64,000 nucleotides of DNA from Mycobacterium bourgelatii (GTDB lineage Bacteria; Actinomycetota; Actinomycetes; Mycobacteriales; Mycobacteriaceae), in assembly GCF_010723575.1 (NCBI RefSeq), contig NZ_BLKZ01000001.1:3162001-3226000 (forward strand), given 5' to 3'. Below are positions 1-9,300 of this stretch, one piece after another. The position numbers and the translations under genes were made by a program. The notes beneath the pieces are model-generated. The model was given only the letters and a program-made list of their open reading frames with translations. It did no database searches and was not told where the DNA came from. Each line of letters begins with the position of its first letter. The first letter of the stretch is position 1.

Positions 1-2
1 GC

Positions 3-392
3 GGTACCGCTATCACCTACGGAACCGGAGACGCCTTTGGCGGCATGGCGACGCCGGGGAGAGACGGCAACATAGGGGGCAACGGAGGCAACGGCGGCCA
101 GGCACAAAACTTTGGAACCGGAAGCGCATTCGGCAGCAGCGGAGGCAATGGCGGCAACGGCAACACCGACGGGGGCAACGGCGGCGGCGGGGGCTCCGCG
201 TCCGCCTCTAGTGGTAATGCCACCGGCGGCAACGGCGGCGGCGGCACTGGCAACACTAATAACGGAGGAAGCGGCGGCAACGGCGGCAACGCTCACGCTC
301 CATCAGGCATTCCGACGCCTGGCGGCGGAGGCCCCGCGGGGTCCGGCGGTGCTAACCCAGGCAGTCCTGGCGCCCCCGGCAACATCGTCTAG
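3..392 (+). CDS. PE-PGRS protein, C-terminal part (5' end outside window)
   Basis: The reading frame is open from the first bases of the window to a TAG at 390-392 and encodes about 129 residues of almost pure Gly-Gly-X repeats (GGNGGNGGQ, GGNGGGGTGN), ending in a Pro-richer tail (GIPTPGGGG, PGSPGAPGNIV). This composition is that of the PGRS domain of mycobacterial PE-PGRS cell-surface proteins. The PE domain that would confirm the family lies upstream of the window, so the assignment rests on composition alone. The gene converges on the macrodomain gene, with about 240 bp between the two stops in which I see no further gene. Confidence 0.75.
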   Translation, partial: GTAITYGTGDAFGGMATPGRDGNIGGNGGNGGQAQNFGTGSAFGSSGGNGGNGNTDGGNGGGGGSASASSGNATGGNGGGGTGNTNNGGSGGNGGNAHAPSGIPTPGGGGPAGSGGANPGSPGAPGNIV

Positions 393-631
393 GCGAAATC
401 ACCCTGGCACGGCAAGCAGTCTTGGCGCAGGGCGAGCCGCCGTTTGGGACTTGAGGAATAGACGGTAAGGCTTATCGACCGTACTTTTTTGTCCCCCATC
501 TGGCATTCGCGCAGCGGGTGAGTTGGTTGACGCGTTCTCGAACGGCTCCCTGGCAACGTGCTCGAGCGAGTCATCACAGCGGCCCACGGCCGGGGTTCGA
601 GGCACCCGCCGCATGGCCGGCCCGACGACGA

Positions 632-1126
632 TTAGGCCCGCACGGCGGCCGCAAAAGCTTCTTCGGCGGCGTCGCCGTGGACCGCGAAGACGACACGCTC
701 GAGGGATGTCGGCTGGTGCTGGCGGACCGCGTCGACCATGAGTCGCGCCGCGTCCTGCAACGGGAAGCCGCCCACCCCCGTCCCGAACGCCACCAGCGCG
801 AGCGACCGGCAACCGAGGTCATCTGCCTTGCGGAGCGTCGAGCAGGTTGCCCGGGTGATGATCTCGGCCGAGGTAGGCCCGCCCAGCTCCATCGTCGCCG
901 CGTGGATTACGTAGCGTGCCGGCATGTCACCGGCGGTGGTCTCCACCGCTTCGCCGAGCTCGATCGGAGCCTTCTCGTGCGACTCCCGTTGCACGGCCGG
1001 CCCACCGGCCCGGGAGATTGCCGCAGCGACTCCGCCGCCGTGCCGAAGTTGGGTGTTCGCGGCGTTGGCGACGGCATCGACCTCAAGTTTGGTGACGTCT
1101 GCCTGCAGGACTTCCAAAGCGATCAT
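632..1126 (-). CDS. Macrodomain protein (ADP-ribose / O-acetyl-ADP-ribose binding or deacetylating)
   Basis: The 164-residue product is a single complete macrodomain. It starts MIALEVLQADVT, then carries the NAAN motif (NAANTQL, about residues 22-28), the Gly-rich loop GGGVAAAI and the second ligand loop FGTGVGGFP, which in this family surround the ADP-ribose. Proteins of this class hydrolyse O-acetyl-ADP-ribose or remove ADP-ribose from proteins. It is probably the counterpart of the macrodomain in M. tuberculosis LppD (Rv1899c), because cinA (Rv1901) also lies in this window; I see no lipobox here, so the lipoprotein name is not carried over. The lipJ homologue (Rv1900c) that would separate it from cinA is absent; about 27 kb of accessory DNA lies there instead. 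The gene is divergent from the collagen-like gene. Confidence 0.85.
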   Translation of the reverse strand: MIALEVLQADVTKLEVDAVANAANTQLRHGGGVAAAISRAGGPAVQRESHEKAPIELGEAVETTAGDMPARYVIHAATMELGGPTSAEIITRATCSTLRKADDLGCRSLALVAFGTGVGGFPLQDAARLMVDAVRQHQPTSLERVVFAVHGDAAEEAFAAAVRA

Positions 1127-1252
1127 CGACTCATTGTCACCCGCACTGATCGGTCTGCTGGTCGCCTCCAGCGGCCGGCTGCCGGGCTCGTCGTAGCATG
1201 GGGTAGCTTGGCGTCAAGCGCGCAAAGCCGCGGCTCACTAGGAGGCAGACCG

Positions 1253-1654
1253 ATGGCGCAAACAGACGACCCAGCTTCCAACGGCGGCGCGGGCGCACCG
1301 GGCGGGCAAGGCGGCCAAGGCGGTGCCGGCGGTCGAGGTGGCGCCGGAGGCGCGGGTGGTGCCGGCGGCGCAGGCGGTAGAGGCGGCGCAGGCGGTCGCG
1401 GTGGTGACGGCGGCCGTGGTGGCGACGGGGGAGCGGGTGGCCCCGGTGGCGCCGGCGGAGAGCCGGGCCGTGGCGGCGAGGGCGGCCCCGGCGGCCAGCC
1501 GGGGCAACCAGGACAGCCCGGTCAGCCCGGTCAGCCAGGCCAACCCGGGCAACCAGGCCAACCCGGGCAACCAGGCCAGCCCGGTAGCCCAGGCCAGCGC
1601 GGAGGACTTACCGACCCGGGCATACCGGGCCAAGAGGGTAGTCCCAGCACTTAA
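1253..1654 (+). CDS. Small collagen-like Gly-X-Y repeat protein with PGRS-like first half
   Basis: The ATG at 1253 was chosen because AGGAGG (about 1239-1244) sits upstream at good spacing; a longer open frame upstream has no such site and overlaps the macrodomain gene. The 133-residue product begins MAQTDDPASNGG, continues with GGAGGRGG-type repeats, and from about residue 83 becomes uninterrupted GQPGQPG triplets (codons from about 1500 to 1590), ending GSPGQRGG and a short polar tail. Gly at every third position with Pro in the third place is the pattern of collagen-like bacterial proteins, which form triple helices. There is no signal peptide and no PE domain, so how it would reach the surface is unknown. 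The array is made of 9- and 18-bp repeats and should vary in length between strains. Function unknown. Confidence 0.75.
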   Translation: MAQTDDPASNGGAGAPGGQGGQGGAGGRGGAGGAGGAGGAGGRGGAGGRGGDGGRGGDGGAGGPGGAGGEPGRGGEGGPGGQPGQPGQPGQPGQPGQPGQPGQPGQPGQPGSPGQRGGLTDPGIPGQEGSPST

Positions 1655-1687
1655 GGCCCGATCGCTATTGCCGCCGCTGGCGCAGCG

Positions 1688-1714
1688 ACTGTTGGCGTGA
1701 CCCGGGAGGTTGTT
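1688..1714. repeat. Left terminal inverted repeat of the IS481-family element
   Basis: It matches the reverse complement of 2764-2790 at 22 of 27 positions by eye; the mismatches lie mostly in the middle. Confidence 0.8.
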
Positions 1715-1738
1715 GACGGCGTGCCTGCTTGAAATGGG

Positions 1739-1790
1739 GAGGACCTCCTGACGGAGTGGATGTGTCTGCATTCACCCATAGGAGGTCCTC
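1739..1790 (+). promoter_or_regulatory. Hairpin occluding the transposase ribosome binding site
   Basis: GAGGACCTCCT (1739-1749) is perfectly complementary to AGGAGGTCCTC (1780-1790), giving an 11-bp stem with a 30-nt loop. The right arm contains the Shine-Dalgarno sequence AGGAGG and ends at the base before the GTG start at 1791. A transcript entering from outside the element would contain both arms and hide the ribosome binding site; a transcript starting inside the loop would not. Other IS elements are known to limit transposase synthesis by this device. Its role here is inference. Confidence 0.65.
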
Positions 1791-2762
1791 GTGTCTCACG
1801 CTAACGCCCGTACCAACCTGTTCGCTCGTCGGCTGATCGTCGAGCGTGTCGCTGCTGGTTGGCCGCCCGCGCATGTGGCTGAACAGCTGGGTATTTCGCG
1901 GTCAACGGTGTACAAGTGGTTGCGCCGGTACGCCGAGGGCGGCGACGCGGCGTTGGCCGACCGGTCCTCGCGCCCGATCCGGATGCCCCAGCGCACCAGC
2001 GCGCAAGTCGAGCAGAACGTGCTTGCAGCCCGGCGCCGCCACAAGCGCGGGGCTGTGGTGCTGGCCGCCGAACTAGGTCTCAATCCATCAACGGTCGGAC
2101 GGATCCTGGCACGCCATCAGGTGCCCCACCTTTCTGCCATCGACCCGATCACGGGTGAAGCGGTGCGATCCTCGCGGCGCAGCGCCAACCGCTACGAACA
2201 CCGCACACCCGGATCCTTGATCCATGTCGACGTCAAAAAGCTTGGCCGCATCCCTGTCGGTGGCGGGTGGCGCCTGCACGGGCGTGATGCCGCAGTCTCG
2301 GTTACCAACCGCAACAAGAAAACCAAGATCGGCTATGACTACGTCCACACCGCCATCGATGACTACACACGGTTGGCTTACAGCGAAGTGTTGCCCGACG
2401 AAAAGGACCTGACCTGCGCCGGATTCCTGCACCGGGCACTGGCCTGGTTCGCCGCTCACGGTGTGCGCGTGCGGCGCCTTCTTACCGACAACGCCCTGGT
2501 TTACCGGTGCGGCACAAACTGGGGCTGGGTGTGCTCAGCCTGGCAGCTCAAACGCCGATTCATCAGACCCGGCCGCCCCTGGACCAACGGCAAAGTAGAG
2601 CGCTTTAACCGAACCCTGCTCACCGAATGGGCCTACGCCAGCGCCTGGTCATCCAACAGCCTGCGCACACGAGGTCTTGACCAATTCCTACACCACTACA
2701 ACACTCGACGAGGCCACTCCGCTCTCGGCGGAAAACCACCCATCAGCCGGCTCGCCGTCTGA
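1791..2762 (+). CDS. IS481-family transposase (DDE, rve domain)
   Basis: The 323-residue product has an N-terminal helix-turn-helix of about 60 residues (VAEQLGISRSTVYKWLRRY), a second HTH-like segment (LGLNPSTVGRIL), and an integrase-core domain from about residue 140. The acidic residues are visible as the first Asp in IHVDVKKLG, the second in LLTDNALVY, and the Glu in NGKVERFNRTL. The end HYNTRRGHSALGGKPP is typical of IS481 transposases. The reading frame is intact with a GTG start next to AGGAGG, so the element may still be active. The start codon directly abuts the hairpin described at 1739-1790. Confidence 0.93.
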   Translation: MSHANARTNLFARRLIVERVAAGWPPAHVAEQLGISRSTVYKWLRRYAEGGDAALADRSSRPIRMPQRTSAQVEQNVLAARRRHKRGAVVLAAELGLNPSTVGRILARHQVPHLSAIDPITGEAVRSSRRSANRYEHRTPGSLIHVDVKKLGRIPVGGGWRLHGRDAAVSVTNRNKKTKIGYDYVHTAIDDYTRLAYSEVLPDEKDLTCAGFLHRALAWFAAHGVRVRRLLTDNALVYRCGTNWGWVCSAWQLKRRFIRPGRPWTNGKVERFNRTLLTEWAYASAWSSNSLRTRGLDQFLHHYNTRRGHSALGGKPPISRLAV

Positions 2763-2763
2763 C

Positions 2764-2790
2764 AACAACGTGTCAGGTCACGACAACAGT
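2764..2790. repeat. Right terminal inverted repeat of the IS481-family element
   Basis: This is the inverted counterpart of 1688-1714. It begins two bases after the transposase stop codon. Confidence 0.8.
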
Positions 2791-3374
2791 GGAAGACTGC
2801 GGCGCCGCCAACGGTAGTTCACATCGACCACACACGAAGCAACAATATTGTTCCGGACGGACACCGGGTTTCTGGTCTCACGACGTGCGCCGTAGCTATC
2901 TCAATTGGGCAACCCGACATAACTCAGTTCCAATAATCGCGAGACCATAACCGGCCTCTGTATATTTACTTTACATCGAGAGTCTCAGTTAATGACCAGT
3001 GGTCATTTGTCTTTGGTTTGGATTCAATCGATCATGTCTGCCTTAACTAGCGCGTTCTCGAAAATTTGACACCCCCCATGTGCATACATTGAAACCTCTT
3101 GCAACCGAGTCTAATTCGATTCACGTCACGGCCCGTCTTGCTGAAGTGACGCTGGGACGCCAGGAAGTGTCAAGCCAACTGGTGGAGCCGCGTGAACAAG
3201 TGTTCGCGCAAACGATGTCGCCTCTCAACCTTATTGCGGAATCTGAATAAGTTATTTTCGTCTACGTAAACATCCGGCCAAAATTGTTGTAGAGTGCCCG
3301 TACTCTGTCGACCCGATACGTTCGCCGAGCCGTTATGACGGACGAAAATCGCCCGAGGTAAAGGAAGCAGGCTC
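2791..3374 (+). other. 584-bp AT-richer upstream region of the giant PE-PGRS gene
   Basis: I see no coding region here. The base composition is clearly lower in GC than the flanking genes. It contains a perfect 12-bp palindrome AACAATATTGTT (2841-2852) and a perfect 17-bp palindrome at 2991-3007 (separate entry). A TTGACA hexamer lies at 3066-3071 but without a well-spaced -10 box. The start of the PE-PGRS gene at 3375 is preceded by AAAGGAAG, a plausible ribosome binding site. Confidence 0.6.
2991..3007. promoter_or_regulatory. Perfect palindrome, candidate TetR-type operator
   Basis: AATGACCAGTGGTCATT has two 8-bp arms around one central base with no mismatch. Symmetry and length fit the operator of a TetR-family dimer. 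It lies about 370 bp before the PE-PGRS start in a region without genes. No regulator gene is adjacent, so the cognate protein is unknown. Confidence 0.45.
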
Positions 3375-6300
3375 ATGTCGTATTTGGTCATAGCTCCCGA
3401 CCTGACAGCTTCGGCGGCCGGAGACCTGACCAGCCTCGGTTCGACGATCAAAGCCGCCAACGCGGCAGCGGCAGCCGCTACGACGCAGCTGCTGCCCGCG
3501 GCAGCGGACGAGGTGTCGGCGGCGATCGCGGCATTGTTCGGTGGCCAAGCCAGCGAATATCAGCGGATCTCCGCGCAGGCCATCGCATACCACGAACGGT
3601 TCGCCCAGGCCTTGACCGGAGCGGCGGGTTCGTATGCGGCCGCCGAGGCGGACGCCTTCCAGGTGTTGCAACAGAGCGTGCTTGGTGTCGTGAATGCACC
3701 TACTCAACTCCTGCTGGGCCGCCCGCTGATCGGCGACGGTGTGAACGGCGCTCCGGGCACGGGGCAGAACGGCGGGGCCGGTGGCTTGTTGTGGGGGAAC
3801 GGCGGCAACGGTGGATCGGGCGTGGCGGGTACCGCTACGACCCCCGCCGGGCCCGGTGGGGCGGGCGGTGCCGCGGGGCTGTTCGGCAATGGCGGTGCGG
3901 GTGGGGCCGGCGGTGTCGGCGCGGCGGGACAAGCCGGTGGCACCGGCGGGGCGGGTGGGGCCGGTGGATGGATCACCGGATTCGGTGGCGCGGGCGGTGT
4001 AGGTGGAACCGGCGGCGCCGGCGCGCCCGGCCTCGCCGGTGGTGACGGGGGTGCCGGTGGGGTCGGCGGTAGCAACGGCCTATTCGGCACCGCTGGACCT
4101 GGCGGTGCGGGTGGGGTCGGCGGGGCCGGGGGAATTGGGGCGGCTGGCATCAATGGGGGCCAGGGCGTAACGGGCGCCGCGGGCGGCAACGGTGGAGCCG
4201 GCGGCGCCGGCGGCGCCAACACCTCGTTGTTCGGACAGGCCGGCGCGGGCGGCGCCGGCGGCGCCGGGGGCATCGGCGGTCAGGGCGGTGACGGCGGTTC
4301 GGGTGTCGGTTTGGGTATCGCCGGTGGCCAGGGCGGCACTGGTGGCGTCGGTGGCCAAGGCGGCGCCGGTGGTGCCGGTGGCGCGGGCGGACCGTTGGCG
4401 CCGGTGGGCCCGGCGGGCAGTGCAGGCGTCGGCGGCGCTGGCGGCATCGGCGGCACGGGCGGCGCCGGTGACAACGGCGCGGCCGGCATCTTCGGTGTCG
4501 ACGGCGGCATCGGCGGCACCGGCTTCGCGGGTGGCGCTGGCGGTATGGGCGGCGCTGGCGGGGCCGGCGTCGTCACCGGCGCCGGCGGCCAAGGCGGCCA
4601 AGGTGGGACCGGTGGGACGGGCGGCGCCGGGGCGTCCGGCGTTGGTCATGCCGCTGCCGGCGGTCAGGGCGGCAAGGGCGGGGCCGGCGGCCAGGCTGGT
4701 CTCGGTGGCGCCGGTAGCACTACTGGGGCAGCGGGCGTCGGCGGGAATGGCGGCACGGGCGGCATAGGCGGCGCAGGTGACGTCGGCAGCGACGCCGCGC
4801 CTGGCAACAACATCGGCGGCACCGGCTACGCGGGCGGCCAGGGTGGGACCGGTGGCGCCGGCGGTAACAGCGCGGGCGGTGTCAACGGCAACGGCGGCGC
4901 CGGGGGGCAGGGCGGTACCGGCGGCAAGGGCGGGGCCGGCGGATCTGGTCTGGGTCTGGGTGTGGCTGGGGGTCAGGGCGGCACCGGCGGCGCTGGCGGC
5001 CAGGCCGGCACCGCCGGACAAGCCGGTACCGGCGGCACGGGTGGCAGTGCTGGGACCGCGGGCGTCGGCGGTACCGGCGGCGTGGGCGGCGTGGGCGGCG
5101 CCGGCGACAACGGCGCCGACGCCGCACCCGGCACCAATATCGGCGGCACCGGCTACGCGGGCGGCCAAGGCGGCACCGGTGGCGCGGGCGGCAAGGGCGC
5201 CGGCGGCATCAACGGCATCGGCGGCGCAGGTGGTCAAGGCGGGACCGGCGGCAGCGGCGGCACCGGCGGGTCCGGCTTCGGCCTGGGTGTGGCCGGCGGG
5301 CAGGGCGGCACCGGCGGTACCGGGGGCCAAGCAGGGGTAGGCGGTCAGGCCGGCACCGGCGGCAGCGGTGGCGCGGCGGGGGCCGCGGGCATCGGCGGCA
5401 CCGGCGGTCAGGGCGGCACGGGCGGCGCCGGCGACGTCGGCGCCCACGCGAGCGCGGGCACCAACACCGGCGGCACCGGCCACGCGGGTGGCCAGGGCGG
5501 CGCTGGTGGCGCCGGGGGAAACAGTGGTCTTGGCGGAACCAACGGCGCCGGCGGTGCGGGCGGTAAGGGCGGTACCGGAGGAACCGGCGGCAACGGTGGC
5601 TCCGGCGTCGGCCTAGGGGTGGCCGGTGGTCAGGGCGGCACCGGCGGGGGCCAAGCAGGGGTAGGCGGACAGGCCGGTACCGGAGGCAGTGGTGGTGCCG
5701 CGGGGGTCGCGGGCACCGGTGGCACCGGTGGTCAGGGCGGCAACGGCGGCGACAGTGGCGCCAACGGCGCTGTCGCGGCGCCCGGCGGCAAAGGTGCGAC
5801 CGGATTCGCCGGCGGCGCCGGCGGGCAGGGCGGCGCCGGTGGCAACAGCGGCCTTGGTGGAACCAACGGCAGCGGTGGCGCCGGTGGTAAGGGCGGCGCC
5901 GGTGGCCAAGGCGGTAACGGTGGTAGCGGCGTCGGCTTCGGCGTCGATGGCGGCCAAGGTGGCAGCGGGGGTCAGGGCGGCAACGCGGGCGCCGGTGGAA
6001 ACGCTGGCACTGGGGGCTCCGGCGGGACCACCGGTGTGTTCGGCACGGGCGGCAACGGGGGTCAGGGCGGCAACGGTGGCGACGGCGACACCGGCGCGAC
6101 GGGGGTAGCCGGAGGACAGGGTGGCACGGGTCGTGCCGGCGGGCAGGGTGGCACCGGGGGCGCTGGGGGTAATAGCGGTGCTGGTGGCACTAGTGGGTCC
6201 GGAGGTGCCGGCGGTCACGGCGGCAATGGCGGCACGGGTGGCAGCGGCGCATCCGGGGTCGGCCTGGGCAAATCGGGCGGCGCCGGCGGCACCGGTGGCA

Positions 6301-9300
6301 GTGGCGGCAACGCCGGCGTGGGCGGTCTAGCTGGCACCGGCGGCAGCGTCGGTGGCAGCGCCGGTGCGGCCGGTGACGGCGGCAATGGTGGCCAAGGCGG
6401 CAACGGAGGTGCCGGTGATGTCGGCTCCGCCGGCGTCGTCGGAGGCAAGGGCGGTACCGGCCATGCGGGCGGCGCCGGCGGGCAGGGCGGCGCCGGCGGA
6501 AGCAGCGCCGGCGGCAACTTCGGCACCGGCGGCGCCGGCGGCAATGGCGGTGCCGGGGGTAAGGGCGGCGCCGGTGGTTCCGGTGTCGGCTTCAGCGTGG
6601 CGGGCGGGGCCGGCGGCGACGGTGGCGTCGGCGGCGCCGCTGGCAAGGGCGGCGTAGACGGCACCAACGGACTTGGCGGCGGCGGCACCGTGACCGCTCA
6701 GTCCGGCGCCGGCGGACATGGTGGTCACGGCGGCGACGGCGGCCATGGAGACAAGGGGGCTTCCGGCTTCGCGGGAAGCAAGGGGACCAACGGCTATGCG
6801 GGCGGTGCCGGCGGCAACGGCGGCGCTGGCGGCAGCGGCAACGGCGGAACCAACGGCGACGGCGGAAACGCAGGTAGTGGCGGTGCCGGTGGCGCCGGCG
6901 GAGCCGGGGGCAATGGCGTCGGCTTTGGTGTGGCCGGGGGTGCTGGCGGCGATGGCGGCGCGGGCGGCAACGCCGGCAACGTCGGCCTGGCCGGGACCGG
7001 CGGCACCGGCGGCGTCGCCGGGAATGCGGGGAACGGTGGCGCCGGCGGTGCCGGCGGCAACGGCGGCAACGGTGATGCGGGTGCCAACGGCGCCAACGGC
7101 GGCTTCGCCGGCAAGACGGGCTTTGCGGGGGGCGCAGGTGGAAAGGGCGGCGCCGGCGGCAGCACGGTTGCCGGCGGCATAAATGGCGACGGCGGCCAGG
7201 GCGGCAGCGGCGGCGCCGGCGGCAGGGGCGGCGACGGCGGTACCGGAGTCGGTTATGGCGCTGATGGCGGCCAGGGCGGTAATGGCGGCGCCGGTGGCAA
7301 CGCCGGGGCCGGCGGTGCCGCCGGCACAGGCGGCAGCGGCGGCGTCAGTGGCGTCTTCGGCGACGGAGGCGACGGCGGAACCGGTGGGACCGGCGGCGCC
7401 GGCGGCATCGGTACCACCGGCAGCGCGGGCAAAGAAGGCGGCATAGGACGGTCGGGCGGCGCCGGCGGTCAGGGCGGCGCCGGCGGTAACAGCGGCGTCG
7501 GCGGCACCAACGGCAAGGGCGGCCTGGGCGGTAACGGCGGCACGGGCGGGCAGGGCGGCAATGGCGGTTCCGGCGCCGGCCTAGGCGTCGACGGAGGTGC
7601 CGGTGGCCTCGGCGGCGCTGGCGGCGACGCCGGGGCGGGGGGCGCAAGCGGTCAGTTCGGCACCGGCGGAGGCGACGGCGGCTTCGGCGATGGCGGCCGA
7701 GGCGGCAAGGGTGGGACCGGCGGCGACGGCGGCATCGGCACCACCGGCAGCCCCGGCAACCAGGGCAACCAAGGCCATGCGGGCGGCGCCGGTGGCCAGG
7801 GCGGTCAGGGCGGCAACAGCGGCGGTAGCGGCAAGAACGGCGACGGCGGCACCGGCGGCACCGGCGGCAGGGGCGGCACCGGTGGTGACGGCGGTAACGG
7901 CGTGGGCTTCGGCAGCAACGGCGGCCAGGGCGGCACCGGCGGTGCCGGTGGTCACGCAGGAGCTGGCGGGTCGGCTGGGACCGGCGGACAGGGCGGTGAG
8001 GTTGGAGTTGCGGGTACCGGTGGTGCCGGAGGCGCCGGCGGCAATGGGGGTAACGGCAGCGTAGGTATTTCAGGCAAGAACGGTGATCCGTTCCAAAACG
8101 GTGGGAGCGGGGGGCAGGGCGGTGCCGGCGGGCAAGGCGGTGCGGGCGGGCAAGGCGGCAACAGTTTCGCGGGTGGCACGAGCGGCGACGGCGGCAGCGG
8201 TGGCCGAGGCGGTAAGGGTGGGCAAGGCGGCACTGGAGGCGCCGGATCTACCGGTTTTGATGGCGGGACCGGGGGTAACGGCGGTAACGGTGGAGCCGCA
8301 GGCGTGGGCGGGGCCGCCGGATCGGGCGGCACTGTCGGCACCCCGAAGACGGGGAACGTCGGGATAGGCGGCGACGGTGGCACCGGTGGCGCGGGTGGCG
8401 TCGGCGGGGCCGGCGCCGAAGGGGCCGCTAACCAAGCCGGCGGCGCTGGCGGTCGTGGCGGTGGCGGCGGAACCGGCGGCAAAGGTGGTGACGCTCAGGG
8501 CGGATTCAACGGCAACGGCGGCACCGGCGGCAACGGCGGTGCGGGGGGTGCGGGCGGCAATGCTGGCAATGCGACGGCTGGCCAAAATGGCCGAGCCGGC
8601 GGCAACGGCGGCGACGGTGGTGCCGCCGGCACTGGTGGCATCGCAGGCTCGGGTGGCACCGGTGGCAGCAACGGCGATAACGGCACCGGCGGCACGGGAG
8701 GCAACGGCGGCACCGGCGGGCAGGGCGCCACGATGATCTCCGGCGGAACGACCGGTGGACAAGGTGGTGCAGGCGGCAACGGCGGCGCCAACCTCGGCGG
8801 CTTCAGCGGCGGCGCGGGCGGCCGGGGCGGCAACGGCGGCAGCGGCGGTCTCGGCGGCGCCGGTGTCGACGGCGACCTCAACCAAGCTGGCGGCAACGGC
8901 GGGACCGGCGGCGCCGGCGGCGTTGGCGGCAGCGGCGGCGGCAGCGAAGCATGGGGGACCAACGGCAGCGGAGGCACAGGTGGCACCGGCGGCGCCGGGG
9001 GTCGCGGGGGCGATGCCGGCAACGCCTCCGTGATAGAGGCGTTGAGCGGGGGTAATGGCGGCGTCGGCGGCGTCTCCGGCGTGGGTGGCAATGCAGGCAG
9101 TGGCGCCGGGAAGGCTGGATCCGTCGGTAGCAACGGTAACGGCGGTGCTGGCGGGGCTGGCGGGACCGGCGGATTGGGCGACACGCTCAGAGGCATGGAC
9201 GGCGGTACCGGGGGCAACGGGGGTGCCGGCGGCGCAAACATCGGCGGCGTGGGGGGCTCGGCCGGCACTGGTGGTGCCGGCGGTGCCGGTGGCGGCGGTG

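Larger units (their letters stand above)
1688..2790 (+). mobile_element. IS481-family insertion sequence, 1103 bp
   Basis: One transposase gene is bracketed by imperfect 27-bp inverted repeats. The left end (1688-1714) begins ACTGTTGGCGTGACC and the reverse complement of the right end (2764-2790) begins ACTGTTGTCGTGACC; both finish in GTTGTT. Ends starting TGT are typical of IS481-family elements. I see no convincing direct repeat flanking the ends, so the target duplication is either lost or absent. The element lies between the collagen-like gene and the giant PE-PGRS gene. Confidence 0.85.

Noticed and set aside
17..289. Pro-rich open frame opposite the PGRS tail
   Set aside because: Antisense of Gly-Gly-X codons gives Pro-Pro-Leu/Ala by default. 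The same shadow appears opposite every PGRS stretch.
518..1252. N-terminal extension of the collagen-like protein
   Set aside because: It overlaps the whole macrodomain gene antisense, has no ribosome site, and its composition is random Arg/Gly-rich.
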